Below are positions 1 to 8,876 of a stretch of 64,000 bases of DNA, one piece after another. Within the stretch, counting starts at the first letter, position 1, and each line of letters begins with the position of its first letter. The notes below the pieces were generated by a model. That model was not told where the DNA came from. It did no database searches and saw nothing but the letters and a program-made list of their open reading frames with translations. Position numbers and translations under genes: made by a program. Source of the stretch: an uncultured bacterium (lineage in GTDB: Bacteria; Verrucomicrobiota; Lentisphaeria; Victivallales; UBA1829); the NCBI GenBank assembly GCA_900548385.1, contig URKJ01000013.1, positions 1 to 64,000 of the forward strand, read 5' to 3'.

Positions 1-38
1 ATAGTTCATTTTATAAATAAAAACAAGAGGGGATTTTT

Positions 39-107
39 ATGAAAAAATTTATGTTTTTGCTGAAAAAGTTGCTGTTTTTATTGAAAAATGAAAAAAAGCG
101 GTTATGA
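39..107 (+). CDS. Possible 22-residue leader or small membrane peptide
   Basis: A short open frame starts at ATG 39, six bases after a purine-rich AGAGGGG (26-32) that could be a Shine-Dalgarno site, and ends at TGA 105-107, 30 bases before the AraC-type gene. The 22-residue product is made almost only of Lys, Leu and Phe and would form a basic amphipathic or membrane helix. The surrounding DNA is very AT-rich, so chance is a real possibility. It could be an upstream ORF that influences the next gene; this is inference. Confidence 0.25.
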   Translation: MKKFMFLLKKLLFLLKNEKKRL

Positions 108-136
108 TAACAGAAACTTATTGAGAAAGGCGGGAT

Positions 137-1021
137 ATGAGAAGAAAAGTACGGATTTCTCCGTTTTCCCTGGAGGAGTTCAACTCTTCCGAAGTCAACC
201 AGAATCTGATCAACTGGGGGCTGCTGTATCAGAAAGTCATGCCGCTTTCCTTTCCGTTTCTGATTCTCCACAGCTGCTGGGGAAAAGAAGATTATTATAT
301 TCATCACTGCCCGTCGAATTCGGCGGTTGAGATCGTGCTGGAAGGTTCCATGAAATACACGCTGGATGAGCGGGTCTGCATCGTGCGGGCAAATGAAATG
401 ATCCTGCTCCCGCTCGGAGTTCCGAACCGGGTGGAGGCGGGGCCGGACGGCTTCGGCAGAAAAGCGGTGTTCGGAATCCGCGGTTTTCTTTCGGAAGTCA
501 TACTCGCCTCGTACTGTCTGGAAGGCGGCAGGGCGTACCGTCTGAACGATACGGGGCGGATCCTGCAGATGCTGTCCCGTTTAGCGGTGCTTTACCGGAA
601 GCAGGATCCCGCGCTGCTGAACGCCGCTTCCGCTTCCGCGTTCGAGATTCTGCTGGAGATACGGGAACAGGTCCATTCCCGGAACGCCCGGTCGTCTCCG
701 GCGGTTCAGCTGATGCAGATGAATCTTCAGAATCCGTACCCGATCCCAGAGATCGCCCGGAAACTGGATTTGTCGCGGGAGAAATTCAACGCGGTTTTCC
801 GGGAACAGTTTCAGCAGAGCCCGCAGCAGTACAAGACCCGGCTCCGGATGCGGATTGCCGAACAGCTTCTCCGGCATACCGGGCAGACGGTCAAGCAGAT
901 TGCGTTTCAGACCGGATACCATTCGCTTTCCCGGTTCGCAACGGCGTTCCGCAAGTACCACGGGATGTCTCCGCGCGATTACCGGAAAGCGGGCAGTGAG
1001 GTTACAGACCTTCCGGATTGA
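137..1021 (+). CDS. AraC family transcriptional regulator
   Basis: A 294-residue DNA-binding regulator. Residues about 50-130 form a cupin-like sensor (LEGSMKYTL and the following strands), and residues about 190-290 carry the two helix-turn-helix motifs of the AraC/XylS family (IPEIARKLDLSREKFNAVFR, then VKQIAFQTGYHSLSRFATAF, ending in HGMSPRDYR). The start ATG 137 follows an AAGG at 127-130. It overlaps the end of the convergent RidA-like gene by 20 bases. In Lentisphaerae such regulators commonly control sugar or glycoside genes. Here the target is not evident; the neighbouring leftward operon is the obvious candidate but is convergent rather than divergent. Confidence 0.9.
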   Translation: MRRKVRISPFSLEEFNSSEVNQNLINWGLLYQKVMPLSFPFLILHSCWGKEDYYIHHCPSNSAVEIVLEGSMKYTLDERVCIVRANEMILLPLGVPNRVEAGPDGFGRKAVFGIRGFLSEVILASYCLEGGRAYRLNDTGRILQMLSRLAVLYRKQDPALLNAASASAFEILLEIREQVHSRNARSSPAVQLMQMNLQNPYPIPEIARKLDLSREKFNAVFREQFQQSPQQYKTRLRMRIAEQLLRHTGQTVKQIAFQTGYHSLSRFATAFRKYHGMSPRDYRKAGSEVTDLPD

Positions 1022-2099
1022 CCGCGATGCACTCCGTTTCCACGAGCCACGCCGGGCGGCACACCGGAGCCCGGAGGATCACATACGGAAGCTCCGCCGG
1101 AAGATGTTCTTCAAGAATCCGCCGGACCGCTTCCACATCCGCCGGATCGCGCAGATAGACGGTCGCCCAGCGGAGATCGGAGAGCGAACCCGCCGAACTT
1201 TCCAGCAGGGCGGCAATGTTTTCGATCATCCGCACCGTCTGCCTGCGGACATCTCCGGGGTGAACGACCTGCCCGCGGCTGTCGATACTTGCCGTTCCGG
1301 AGATGTAGTAGTGCGAACGGTCACGCAGAAGAAGACGCGTTCCCCGTTCAAAACTGACACCGTAAAGAGCCGTCGGCGACAGCATGTGTTCGGCTTTCAG
1401 GTAGATCTGCTGCCCGGGGCGGAGCCCCGCCCAGTTGAGAGATTCCATTGCAACGAGGCGGGACGGCGATTCGTGCTGAGCCTCGATTCCCGTGCTTGCA
1501 ATGAAATGAGTTCCGGAGGTCATGCCGTTGCGGGCGAAAAATTCATTGCGCGCCCGGACGAGTCCGGCATAGTTGTTGTCGACGTCGCGGCAGTAGAGCC
1601 AGGTGCGGACCGTGTTTGCTTCCACGGTAGAGCCGTGTTCCGCAAGAAAATGTTTCAGCGCTTCGAATTCGCGTCCGGTCTGTTCGAAACTTCCGGAGAG
1701 CGCGGAGTCGCCGGTCCGGAACAGGAATACGTCCGATCCGTTGAAGTTTACGGCTTCGCATCCGGGGGAGATCATCCGCTTCCCGCATCCGGACCAGTGC
1801 CACGCCTCCAGAGCGATACGGGAGCCGTCGGCGGGCGGCTGACCGAGAACCGAGACGAAGACTGATCGTCCGGCAAGGAGACGGTGCAGAAGCGGCGCCT
1901 GATTGGTGACGTCGCTGAGGTGAAAGCGGAGCAGTATCTCGCTTGCTTCCGAACAGCCCGCCGCAGTTGCTGCGCGGGAATAGTCCGCAAGCAGGTTTTG
2001 CGCTTCCTCTTCAAAGCAGAGACCGGGAAGAGCGCTTCCCGCGAAAAAATGTTCCTCCGCGGGATTGCCGGGGAGTTTGAATTCCGAGTGCCGGATCAT
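1002..2099 (-). CDS. RidA/chorismatase-like protein
   Basis: A 365-residue protein whose second half (about 200-365) resembles the YjgF/RidA fold: it contains HYYISGTASID, then VVHPGDVRRQTVRMIENIAALL, the ATVYLRDPADVEAVR strand and a C-terminal LVETECIAV. The first half (LADYSRAATAAGC, SDVTNQAPLLHRLL) looks like a degenerate second copy, the arrangement seen in FkbO/Hyg5-type chorismatases. No enzymatic assignment can be made from sequence alone. Its start overlaps the stop of the upstream gene by four bases (ATGA), so it is the last gene of the leftward operon 6899-1002. A reactive-intermediate deaminase or chorismate-hydrolysing role is possible. Confidence 0.7.
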   Translation of the reverse strand: MIRHSEFKLPGNPAEEHFFAGSALPGLCFEEEAQNLLADYSRAATAAGCSEASEILLRFHLSDVTNQAPLLHRLLAGRSVFVSVLGQPPADGSRIALEAWHWSGCGKRMISPGCEAVNFNGSDVFLFRTGDSALSGSFEQTGREFEALKHFLAEHGSTVEANTVRTWLYCRDVDNNYAGLVRARNEFFARNGMTSGTHFIASTGIEAQHESPSRLVAMESLNWAGLRPGQQIYLKAEHMLSPTALYGVSFERGTRLLLRDRSHYYISGTASIDSRGQVVHPGDVRRQTVRMIENIAALLESSAGSLSDLRWATVYLRDPADVEAVRRILEEHLPAELPYVILRAPVCRPAWLVETECIAVNPEGL

Positions 2100-4138
2100 G
2101 GTACAGCCTCCACGGTCAGAGCCGGCAGAAAGATTTCCGCCCGTTCGCGTTTGACCGTTCCTTTCTTATCTTTTCTATCATACGAATAATGAACCTTGAA
2201 CAGCAGGTTCGCCGCTTTTCCTGCGGACTGCGGGTCTGCAAGCAGGGTAAGAGTGCCTTTCCCTGTTCCGGCGACTTTGAGCCAGCCGGGCAGAGCGGCG
2301 ATGCTCAGAACCGCCTCCGCCTTTTCCGGCAGCTGGAATTTCCGGAGAGAAAATTCCAGGGAGCCGCCCGGTTTGATACGCCGGGTCGTCTCTTTGAACG
2401 CCCAGGCGAATTTTTCCCCGCCGCTGTACTTCCAACGCTGAGTCAGCAGCATCCGTTCCGCCGGGACGAGGTGTGTGTAGGCGAACGCCTGCATGGATTC
2501 GTCGGCAGGGATCGCAACGGTCCGGCAGCCGTTTTCCCCGCTTGCGGAGAGGCGGACTTCGCGCGGAGCGGTATTGGTTTTGCGCCGGTCTGCCTGAAGA
2601 GTGATGACGCTTTCCGATTCGCCTGCCGGAATCCGGTTGGTTCCGGCAATGGAGTACGGTCCGCCGTTTTGAAGACGGAGGAAGATATTGCCGGAATAGC
2701 CGTCGAGCCGTTCGGCGGTCACTTTCAGCGGTTCCGCTCCGTTGCGTGCGACTTCGAGAGCCGAAGGGGCTGTGTACAGTCTGAAACGCGGACGCGGTTC
2801 GTTAATCCGCAGATAATAGGCGTAGTCTTTGCCGCCGAGAGCGGTTGTGTCGGAAAGGGCGAGGCGGTATCTGCCGCTGACGGCGGGGGTGAACGTCAGA
2901 TACGAATCCGTATGCTGCATGAGCGTTCCGGCTTTTATGCGCGGGAAATCGTCGTTCAGCGCGAGGAGTTTGCCCGCGGCGTCGTAAAGCCGGAGAAGGG
3001 AATCGAGCGGCGATCCGAGCCGCCGGGCGAACACTTCCATGACGACCGGTTTCCCCTGTTCGAGCTCCAGATGGAAGAATTGCTGTTTTCCCGGTTTGTC
3101 GAGTGTTCCGCGGATCATGACGCCGCGGGAGAGGATTCCGCAGGATTCCGCTTCCACGGTCGGGATCGGAAATCCGGGCGGTTCTGCAATCCGGTATGGT
3201 TTCGTTCCCTTTTCCACGGTGATGCGGTAAACGAAATCGTCGCGTCCTCGGAAAAGTGCGTCGCGGATGACGAGCGTGTACTCCCCGTCCTCCGGCACGT
3301 TGAATTCGAGCGAGCCGTCGGGATTGAAGTAAGTGTCGTCGACAAAACCGACCCGCTGTTTCGCTTTGTTGAAAATTTCCATCTGCGGTTGGAAGAACCC
3401 CGGCACGCCGTCGCCGATAAACGGCATCAGAGCGCGTCCGAGTAGGGAGAACGTGAGGATTTCCCCTTTTTCCGCGCGGAAACGGAAATAATCGGTTTCT
3501 CCGGGCATGATCTGGCCGTTAAGGACGGCGGGCGCCTGAAATTCCGGGATTCCGGTTTTTTCCGGCGGAAGCGGAAAGTATGGATCACGCAATTCGCCGT
3601 ATGTGCTGATGTGGAAACTGAGCGGATTGCTGATGCGTCCGTTGGAAACGAGCCGGAATTCCCGTTTTCCCGGTTCCGCGTCGGGCGCGATCCGCAGTTT
3701 GACGATTGCGGTGCTGGCGATTGCGGGACTTGCCTGCAAAGGGTTGCGGGGAACCAGAAGAAAACGCAGAAGCCGTTCCATCTGAAGCGGTTCGAGTTTG
3801 TCGAGCTTGTCGTAATACGGATGTTTCATCCAGCCGGATGTATCTTCCGGCAAAGGCGGTTGTCCGGGTTTGCCTTTCCGGATCGCGCGGAGCCAGTTCA
3901 TCAGATATTTGCGCTGGGGACCGGCCGGATGCGGAAAGCCCCGGACCTGTTCGATTCCGGTCACGGTAACGCCGGTTCCGGAGATCAGGGCGCTTTTCAA
4001 TCCCCAGAATTGCTGTCCGCCGACGATGAGTTCCACATCGGTTCCCTGTTTTCCCCCGGCGGGGAGCAGATAACCGATGTGGAGAGCCTGACAGAACAGT
4101 GCGGGCAGGATCAGGAGAGCGGCGGCAAGGGATTTCAT
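2096..4138 (-). CDS. Secreted protein with bacterial pre-peptidase (PPC) domains
   Basis: A 680-residue exported protein with a signal peptide (residues 1-19, MKSLAAALLILPALFCQA). It carries two beta-sandwich repeats of the pre-peptidase C-terminal type at about 210-300 and 335-430. These are recognised by DYFRFRAEKGEILTF, DGEYTLVIRD, QFFHLELEQGKPVVMEVFA and SGRYRLALSD. The rest is beta-rich, and no protease catalytic site is visible. In Planctomycetes and relatives, proteins of this type sit next to DUF1549/DUF1501 genes, as here. The start overlaps the DUF1501 stop by four bases. The role is unknown; it could bind polysaccharide or protein at the cell surface. Confidence 0.8.
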   Translation of the reverse strand: MKSLAAALLILPALFCQALHIGYLLPAGGKQGTDVELIVGGQQFWGLKSALISGTGVTVTGIEQVRGFPHPAGPQRKYLMNWLRAIRKGKPGQPPLPEDTSGWMKHPYYDKLDKLEPLQMERLLRFLLVPRNPLQASPAIASTAIVKLRIAPDAEPGKREFRLVSNGRISNPLSFHISTYGELRDPYFPLPPEKTGIPEFQAPAVLNGQIMPGETDYFRFRAEKGEILTFSLLGRALMPFIGDGVPGFFQPQMEIFNKAKQRVGFVDDTYFNPDGSLEFNVPEDGEYTLVIRDALFRGRDDFVYRITVEKGTKPYRIAEPPGFPIPTVEAESCGILSRGVMIRGTLDKPGKQQFFHLELEQGKPVVMEVFARRLGSPLDSLLRLYDAAGKLLALNDDFPRIKAGTLMQHTDSYLTFTPAVSGRYRLALSDTTALGGKDYAYYLRINEPRPRFRLYTAPSALEVARNGAEPLKVTAERLDGYSGNIFLRLQNGGPYSIAGTNRIPAGESESVITLQADRRKTNTAPREVRLSASGENGCRTVAIPADESMQAFAYTHLVPAERMLLTQRWKYSGGEKFAWAFKETTRRIKPGGSLEFSLRKFQLPEKAEAVLSIAALPGWLKVAGTGKGTLTLLADPQSAGKAANLLFKVHYSYDRKDKKGTVKRERAEIFLPALTVEAVP

Positions 4139-5439
4139 GCGGATACTCCTCCGTTTTTATACAGTTCGCGGAGCTTGTTTCTGCCGTCTCCGGGAAGAAT
4201 CGTCAGATCGAGTCCGCGCGGATTCGGCAGTTTTGCGGCTGGATCAATGCCCGCCAGTTCATAGATGCTCCACAGCAGATCCACCGGATGAACCGGGCGT
4301 TTTACGGGATGTTCCCCGCGTGCGTCGGATTCGCCGAGAACGCGTCCGCCCGCGAACCCGCCGCCGGCGACCATGGCGGAGAAGCATGCTCCATAGTGGT
4401 TCCGCCCGCCGTTCCAGGGTTCGCCGACGTCGATTTTTGGGGTCCGTCCGAATTCGCCGCTGCACCAGATAAGAGTGGAGTCGAGGAGTTTTTTTTCTGC
4501 GAGGTCTTCCAGCAGGGCCGCGACTCCCTGGTCGAACTGGGGAGCAAGGCGTTTCATGGATTCAAAATGCTTTTTATGGGTGTCCCAGCCCTGCGCATTG
4601 ATCGTGATGTAGGGGACTCCTGCCTGAACGAGCCGCCGGGCGGCGAGGCAGCACTGCCCGAACGTATTGCGTCCGTAGCGGTCGCGCATTTCCCCGGATT
4701 CCCGGCTGAGGTCGAATGCCTGAGCGTCGGATCCCTGAATGACGGCAAGCGCGTCATCCGTTGCTTTGTCGAATTCCCGGAATTCGGGATGATCGGGTTG
4801 AGAACTGCCGAGAGAGTCAAGCGAGCGGGCGAATTTCAGACGTTCTGCAAACTGTTTCCGGGTGATGTTTCCGGGCGGAACGAATCCGTCCACCTGAAAA
4901 CGTGCGGCGTTGGGGTTGCTTCCGGTGGCGAGCGGTTTGTAGATGTCGCTGAGGAACCCGTTTTCGGAGAACCGTCCTTTATTGGAAGTGAGGGCGATGT
5001 AAGGCGGCAGTTTGCCTTTGTATTCGTTCCGTTTCATCATTGCGATGACTGCGCCGATTGCGGGACAGGTGAGCCCGCCGCCGGGCATACGCCCGGTCTG
5101 CATGAGATAAGTGGCTGTTTCGTGGGCGTTGATGCCGTGAGTCATGCTGCGGATGATGGAATATTTATCCGCCTGCCGGGCGAGTTTCGGCAGAAATTCA
5201 CTGATGCGGATTCCGGGCACATTGGTGGGAATGTCTCCATAACCGCCGTTGTATTCGGTACCCGCGTCCGGTTTCGGGTCGAACATTTCAAGATGGCAGG
5301 GGCCGCCCCAGATCCACAGTTCGATAACCGAGCGGGCTTTTGTTTTTCCGGCCGCCGGGGAAACGGCAAAAAGTTCCGGGCGGAGCGCTCCCGCCACGGC
5401 GCAGGTCCCAAGCAGCTTCAGAAAATCACGTCGATTCAT
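4135..5439 (-). CDS. DUF1501 family protein (sulfatase-fold, Tat-exported)
   Basis: A 434-residue protein. The chosen start at 5439 gives MNRRDFLKLLGTCAVAGA, a twin-arginine signal (RRDFLK), preceded by a GAGGTG ribosome site; longer frames upstream lie inside the neighbouring gene and lack this signal. Family hallmarks are IELWIWGGPCHLEMFDPKPD near the N-terminus, SMTHGINAHETATYL in the middle and IWCSGEFGRTPKID near the C-terminus, which match the alkaline-phosphatase/sulfatase-like DUF1501 family. The function is not established; with DUF1549 it is often found in polysaccharide-degradation or surface loci of Planctomycetes-Verrucomicrobia-Lentisphaerae. It lies 14 bases after the DUF1549 stop. 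Confidence 0.92.
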   Translation of the reverse strand: MNRRDFLKLLGTCAVAGALRPELFAVSPAAGKTKARSVIELWIWGGPCHLEMFDPKPDAGTEYNGGYGDIPTNVPGIRISEFLPKLARQADKYSIIRSMTHGINAHETATYLMQTGRMPGGGLTCPAIGAVIAMMKRNEYKGKLPPYIALTSNKGRFSENGFLSDIYKPLATGSNPNAARFQVDGFVPPGNITRKQFAERLKFARSLDSLGSSQPDHPEFREFDKATDDALAVIQGSDAQAFDLSRESGEMRDRYGRNTFGQCCLAARRLVQAGVPYITINAQGWDTHKKHFESMKRLAPQFDQGVAALLEDLAEKKLLDSTLIWCSGEFGRTPKIDVGEPWNGGRNHYGACFSAMVAGGGFAGGRVLGESDARGEHPVKRPVHPVDLLWSIYELAGIDPAAKLPNPRGLDLTILPGDGRNKLRELYKNGGVSA

Positions 5440-5453
5440 GCAGCACCTCGCAA

Positions 5454-6899
5454 TCAGTGATAATAAAGAAATTCTTTGGAGTTGACCAGAGCCCACGCGA
5501 GATCGCGCCAGATGTTTCCGCGCTGTTTCGGAGGAAGCGATTCGCGGTAGGCCTGAATGGCTTTCCGTTCTCCGGGAGTCGGATAGCGGGAAAGAATCCG
5601 CAGATAGAGCAGGTCCGCCCGCTGGTTGTCGTTCAGCCGTTTTTTCCGGAAAAGGACGCCGGGGAGCCGGGAGAGACGCGAATAGAGTTTGCCGGAATTC
5701 ATCAGATACAGTCGTTGGGAGTCGGTGACGTTGTTCCTGCGTTCGGAGAGTTTTCCGGAATCCCGCGGCGGACGGCCGAAACTGTCGAGCACGCCGGAAG
5801 AGATGCTGCCGTCGGCAATGGTGACGGCACGGGTGCCCGGCGGGAGAAACGTGAACGGTTCGGGAATTACGCTCATATACCGGTCTGCTCCGCCGGTGAT
5901 TTTTGCGAGGGCGTCGACGATCAGTTCCGCTTCCAGCCGGTGAACCGGATATGCCGTGAAAGCAGCCTCCTGTTCCGGCGTCCCGGTCCGCGCCTGAAAC
6001 AGTTCGGAGTTCAGAATGTGGCGGTACAGCGCTTTGAAACTGTAACCGGAGTCGCGGAACACCGTTGCGAGAGCGTCGAGACGGGGATCGCGGGCTCCAT
6101 TCGGAATGTTGTCGGGATCCGGAAAAATGCCGCGTCCGAAAATCCAGAACCAGACGCGGTTTGCGGCGGCTTCGGCAAAACCGGAGTCCGGTTCCAGCAG
6201 AGCGTCGGCGAGAATCCGGCGCGGATCGGTTTCCGGTGCATGGATCGTGTATGCGGTTCCGTCGGGCATCGCCGCGCGGACAACGGACGGAACGGGATCC
6301 GTATAGACGATCTCTTCTTTCCATTCATCGGTGCTTTTGTAACGGATCCGGGAGAAGAACATGGCAAACTGTTCCTGCCGTTTTTCCGGGAGGGTTTCCA
6401 GCCGGAGACCGAGAACCGTCTGAGCGGTGGTGACGGCGAGTCCGTGCGGCGTCCGGTCGGCGGAGGCCCGGAAAAAGTTGGCGGCAGGATTGCGGAAGTT
6501 GGAACCGGAAGCGGTCAGCATCTCTTCCAGCATACTGCGCCAGGAGCGGTCCGCAAGAATGTCGGAGCGGATTTTCTGATGCCACGCCTGTACCGCATTC
6601 GGCCAGAGATTGATGGGAAATTCCGATTTGATCCTGAGCATGTCGGCAAGCCGCATTGCAAGCATGTCCGCGAACTCCGGCGAGTCCAGCAGACGGTCAA
6701 TGAGGTTTTGCCGTTTGCCGGGAGTCTTGTCGGCAAGGAACGCACGCGTTTCTCCGGGTTCCGGAATGCGTCCTGCGGCGGTCAGACATGCCCGCCGCAG
6801 AAACGTGGCATCGTCCACCCGTTTTCCGGGTTCCTGTGCGGAAAGAAAACCGGTCAGCAGAAATGCAAGAAGCGGGAACAGGTAAAAAATTCGGCTCAT
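5454..6899 (-). CDS. DUF1549/DUF1553 domain secreted protein
   Basis: A 481-residue exported protein that opens the leftward operon. The start at 6899 is preferred because it follows GGAAGGAA and gives a signal peptide (MSRIFYLFPLLAFLLTGFLS); upstream in-frame starts lie beyond the promoter -10. DUF1549 lies at about 25-190 (RRACLTAAGRIPEPGETRAFL, DRLLDSPEFADML), and DUF1553 at about 225-470 (RILADALLEPDSGFAEAAANRVWFWIFGRGI cut here for length, then NVTDSQRLYLMNSGKL). The usual N-terminal cytochrome c domain of planctomycete homologues is absent, so this is the short form. Function is unknown; the linkage to DUF1501 is conserved in these phyla. Confidence 0.9.
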   Translation of the reverse strand: MSRIFYLFPLLAFLLTGFLSAQEPGKRVDDATFLRRACLTAAGRIPEPGETRAFLADKTPGKRQNLIDRLLDSPEFADMLAMRLADMLRIKSEFPINLWPNAVQAWHQKIRSDILADRSWRSMLEEMLTASGSNFRNPAANFFRASADRTPHGLAVTTAQTVLGLRLETLPEKRQEQFAMFFSRIRYKSTDEWKEEIVYTDPVPSVVRAAMPDGTAYTIHAPETDPRRILADALLEPDSGFAEAAANRVWFWIFGRGIFPDPDNIPNGARDPRLDALATVFRDSGYSFKALYRHILNSELFQARTGTPEQEAAFTAYPVHRLEAELIVDALAKITGGADRYMSVIPEPFTFLPPGTRAVTIADGSISSGVLDSFGRPPRDSGKLSERRNNVTDSQRLYLMNSGKLYSRLSRLPGVLFRKKRLNDNQRADLLYLRILSRYPTPGERKAIQAYRESLPPKQRGNIWRDLAWALVNSKEFLYYH

Positions 6900-6939
6900 G
6901 GATTTTTCCTTCCGGTTGCTGATGCCATTTTTGATAAGG

Positions 6940-6968
6940 AATATAGACACCGGAGAAATGTTTGTCAA
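6940..6968 (-). promoter_or_regulatory. Sigma-70-like promoter of the DUF1549 operon
   Basis: On the minus strand TTGACA (6968-6963) is followed after 17 bases by TATATT (6945-6940). This is 41 bases upstream of the chosen start and supports start 6899 over the longer frame. Confidence 0.7.
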
Positions 6969-7052
6969 GGGAGAAGCCGGAAAAAAACGTCAAGATAACC
7001 GGAATGTTATAATTCCGGGAGAAATTTTGAAGAGCTGGAACATTTTTTCTGT

Positions 7053-7080
7053 TTGATTTGTCTGTAAAAAGTGTTACATT
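7053..7080 (+). promoter_or_regulatory. Promoter of the Zn-peptidase gene
   Basis: TTGATT (7053-7058), a 16-base spacer and TACATT (7075-7080) lie just upstream of the AAGGAG ribosome site of the next gene. Confidence 0.45.
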
Positions 7081-7119
7081 ACAGCAATTCAAAACCAAAA
7101 TCAAGGAGAGGTGACGGTT

Positions 7120-7815
7120 ATGTTTTTTGATCCGGTTTATCTGCTTTTTATGATCCCCGGACTGATTATCGCGGGAGTTGCTTCCCTGCTGACGAAAAGC
7201 ACATTTGAAAAATATTCCCATGTGCAGTCCGAATCCGGTATGACGGGAGCGGAAGCCGCTGCCCGGCTGCTCGGAAGCGCAGGGATCCGCGATGTAAAAA
7301 TTGAAAATGTCGACGGTTTTCTGTCGGATCATTACGACCCGACCAGCCGGACTCTGCGGCTTTCGGAAGCGGTTTACGGCAGCACCAGTCTTTCCGCGAT
7401 CGGAGTCGCCTGCCATGAAGCGGGACATGCCATTCAGGACGCCGCCGCGTATAAACCGATGTATCTGCGGAGCGCGCTGGTTCCGATCACCAATTTTTCT
7501 TCGACATTTTCCTATATCGTCCTGATTGCCGGTTTTATCTTTCAGGCGCAATCGCTGATTCTGGTCGGGGCGATTCTGTTCAGTGCCGCGGTGCTGTTTT
7601 CGATTGTCACGCTTCCGGTGGAGTGGGATGCGTCGGCGCGGGCGAAGAAGCTGATGGTCCGCTGCGGGATCGTTTCGCCGGATGAGCAGAAACAGGCCGG
7701 CGAAGTGCTGAACGCCGCATTCCTGACGTATCTTGCCGCCGCGATCAGTGCCCTGCTGACTCTGCTGTACTATCTGTTCCGTGCCGGAGTATTCGGCGGG
7801 CGTTCGGACGACTGA
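7120..7815 (+). CDS. Membrane zinc metallopeptidase (YugP family)
   Basis: A 231-residue integral membrane protein with the zinc motif HEAGH at residues 99-103. Hydrophobic segments lie at about 2-22, 120-140, 143-165 and 200-222. This layout matches the YugP/Zn_peptidase_2 family of putative neutral metalloproteases (usual length about 225-235). ATG 7120 is taken as the start because AGGAG (7104-7108) is 11 bases upstream, whereas the GTG at 7111 is too close. The substrate is not known. The gene stands alone between its own promoter and a convergent AraC gene two bases beyond its stop. Confidence 0.88.
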   Translation: MFFDPVYLLFMIPGLIIAGVASLLTKSTFEKYSHVQSESGMTGAEAAARLLGSAGIRDVKIENVDGFLSDHYDPTSRTLRLSEAVYGSTSLSAIGVACHEAGHAIQDAAAYKPMYLRSALVPITNFSSTFSYIVLIAGFIFQAQSLILVGAILFSAAVLFSIVTLPVEWDASARAKKLMVRCGIVSPDEQKQAGEVLNAAFLTYLAAAISALLTLLYYLFRAGVFGGRSDD

Positions 7816-7816
7816 G

Positions 7817-8755
7817 TCAGATAAGTTTCTTTTGCCGCCGCGTCATTTTCGGAGAGAATCCGGTGATGCGGCGGAACTCACTGGAGAAATAAAACTGATC
7901 GCAGTACCCGAGCTGAAACGAGATTTCTTTGACGGTCTGTGATGTGGTGACCAGCAGGTGTTTTGCAAGTTCCATTTTCTTTTCGATCCGGTACTGCGTG
8001 GGCGTGATACCCAGTTTTTCCTTGAATATTTTATTGATCCGTTCTTCTTTACAGTTCAGCTTTTCCGCAAGCTGGCTCAAGGTCAGTTTGGTCCCGAAAT
8101 CACTTTCCAGGAGCATCTGTGCCTGTTGGAGCAGGTTGTCGGGACGCTTTTTGTCGGGAAGAAGATACGAGAGCTCGGCAAGGAACCGGTAGGTCATTCC
8201 AAGCAGAACGGGAATATCCGGTTCTTTTCTTCCCTGCAGCAGATCGCCGATCGCACGGATCTGATCCGCTAGTTTGTCCGGATGTTCGCTTCGGAGGACA
8301 AGCAGACGGTTCAGCCCGAATGTGTCGAGGTCGGAGGTCAGATTTTTCCCGACGATTTCCAGTACCACTTTGCGGGAGACATCGGAATGGCCGTTTTCAA
8401 AGGAATAAGCGGTGTTTTTCGGAACGATGAGAATCTCGTTTTCCGTCAACCGGACATTCTTTTTTTCAAACCGGAACAGAATGTCACCTTCCAGCACAAG
8501 AACGATCAGCATAAAACGGGTGAAATTTTCGGCATACCAGTATTTCCGCACCCGGATTTCCTCTTCCATGCAGAACGGATAAAGCGGAAAGGCTCCCCGC
8601 GTATGGATATTCCAGGTTTCGCGCCGTTTGCTGATGTACTGGTCGTTCTTTGACCATCGCATTTCATGTTTCCCGGCGACGCTTCTATTCAGCCCGGATT
8701 CCTGTATTTTCTCGTTTTTCCTCATGGTGTTGAATTCGTTTTCAGTGAAAAGCAT
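7817..8755 (-). CDS. AraC family transcriptional regulator
   Basis: A regulator of up to 312 residues. The middle is a cupin-type sensor (VLEGDILFRFEKKN, LIVPKNTAYSFENG) and residues about 210-305 are the AraC double helix-turn-helix (LTLSQLAEKLNCKEERINKIF, VKEISFQLGYCDQFYFSSEF, then RITGFSPKMTRR). The start is uncertain: ATGs at 8755, 8725 and 8662 are possible, and only the last has even a weak purine-rich site before it. It is convergent with the Zn-peptidase gene and divergent from the antiporter gene. The target is unknown. Confidence 0.88.
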   Translation of the reverse strand: MLFTENEFNTMRKNEKIQESGLNRSVAGKHEMRWSKNDQYISKRRETWNIHTRGAFPLYPFCMEEEIRVRKYWYAENFTRFMLIVLVLEGDILFRFEKKNVRLTENEILIVPKNTAYSFENGHSDVSRKVVLEIVGKNLTSDLDTFGLNRLLVLRSEHPDKLADQIRAIGDLLQGRKEPDIPVLLGMTYRFLAELSYLLPDKKRPDNLLQQAQMLLESDFGTKLTLSQLAEKLNCKEERINKIFKEKLGITPTQYRIEKKMELAKHLLVTTSQTVKEISFQLGYCDQFYFSSEFRRITGFSPKMTRRQKKLI

Positions 8756-8876
8756 CCGTTTTACCGTATAATTTTGTATAATAGCACGGAAAGCGTTTTT
8801 TACAAACTTGAAAACAGAAGAAAGACTGCTACATTATTTTTTTCACAAACCATTAAAAAAGAGTCAAAGGATCGAG

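Noticed and set aside
4135..6324. Extended 729-residue version of the DUF1501 protein
   Set aside because: The added part is out of frame with DUF1549, Arg/Ser-rich and lacks a signal; the Tat signal starts at 5439.
8767..8782. Two tandem TATAAT boxes upstream of the antiporter
   Set aside because: No -35 at a proper distance for either, so no promoter is called.
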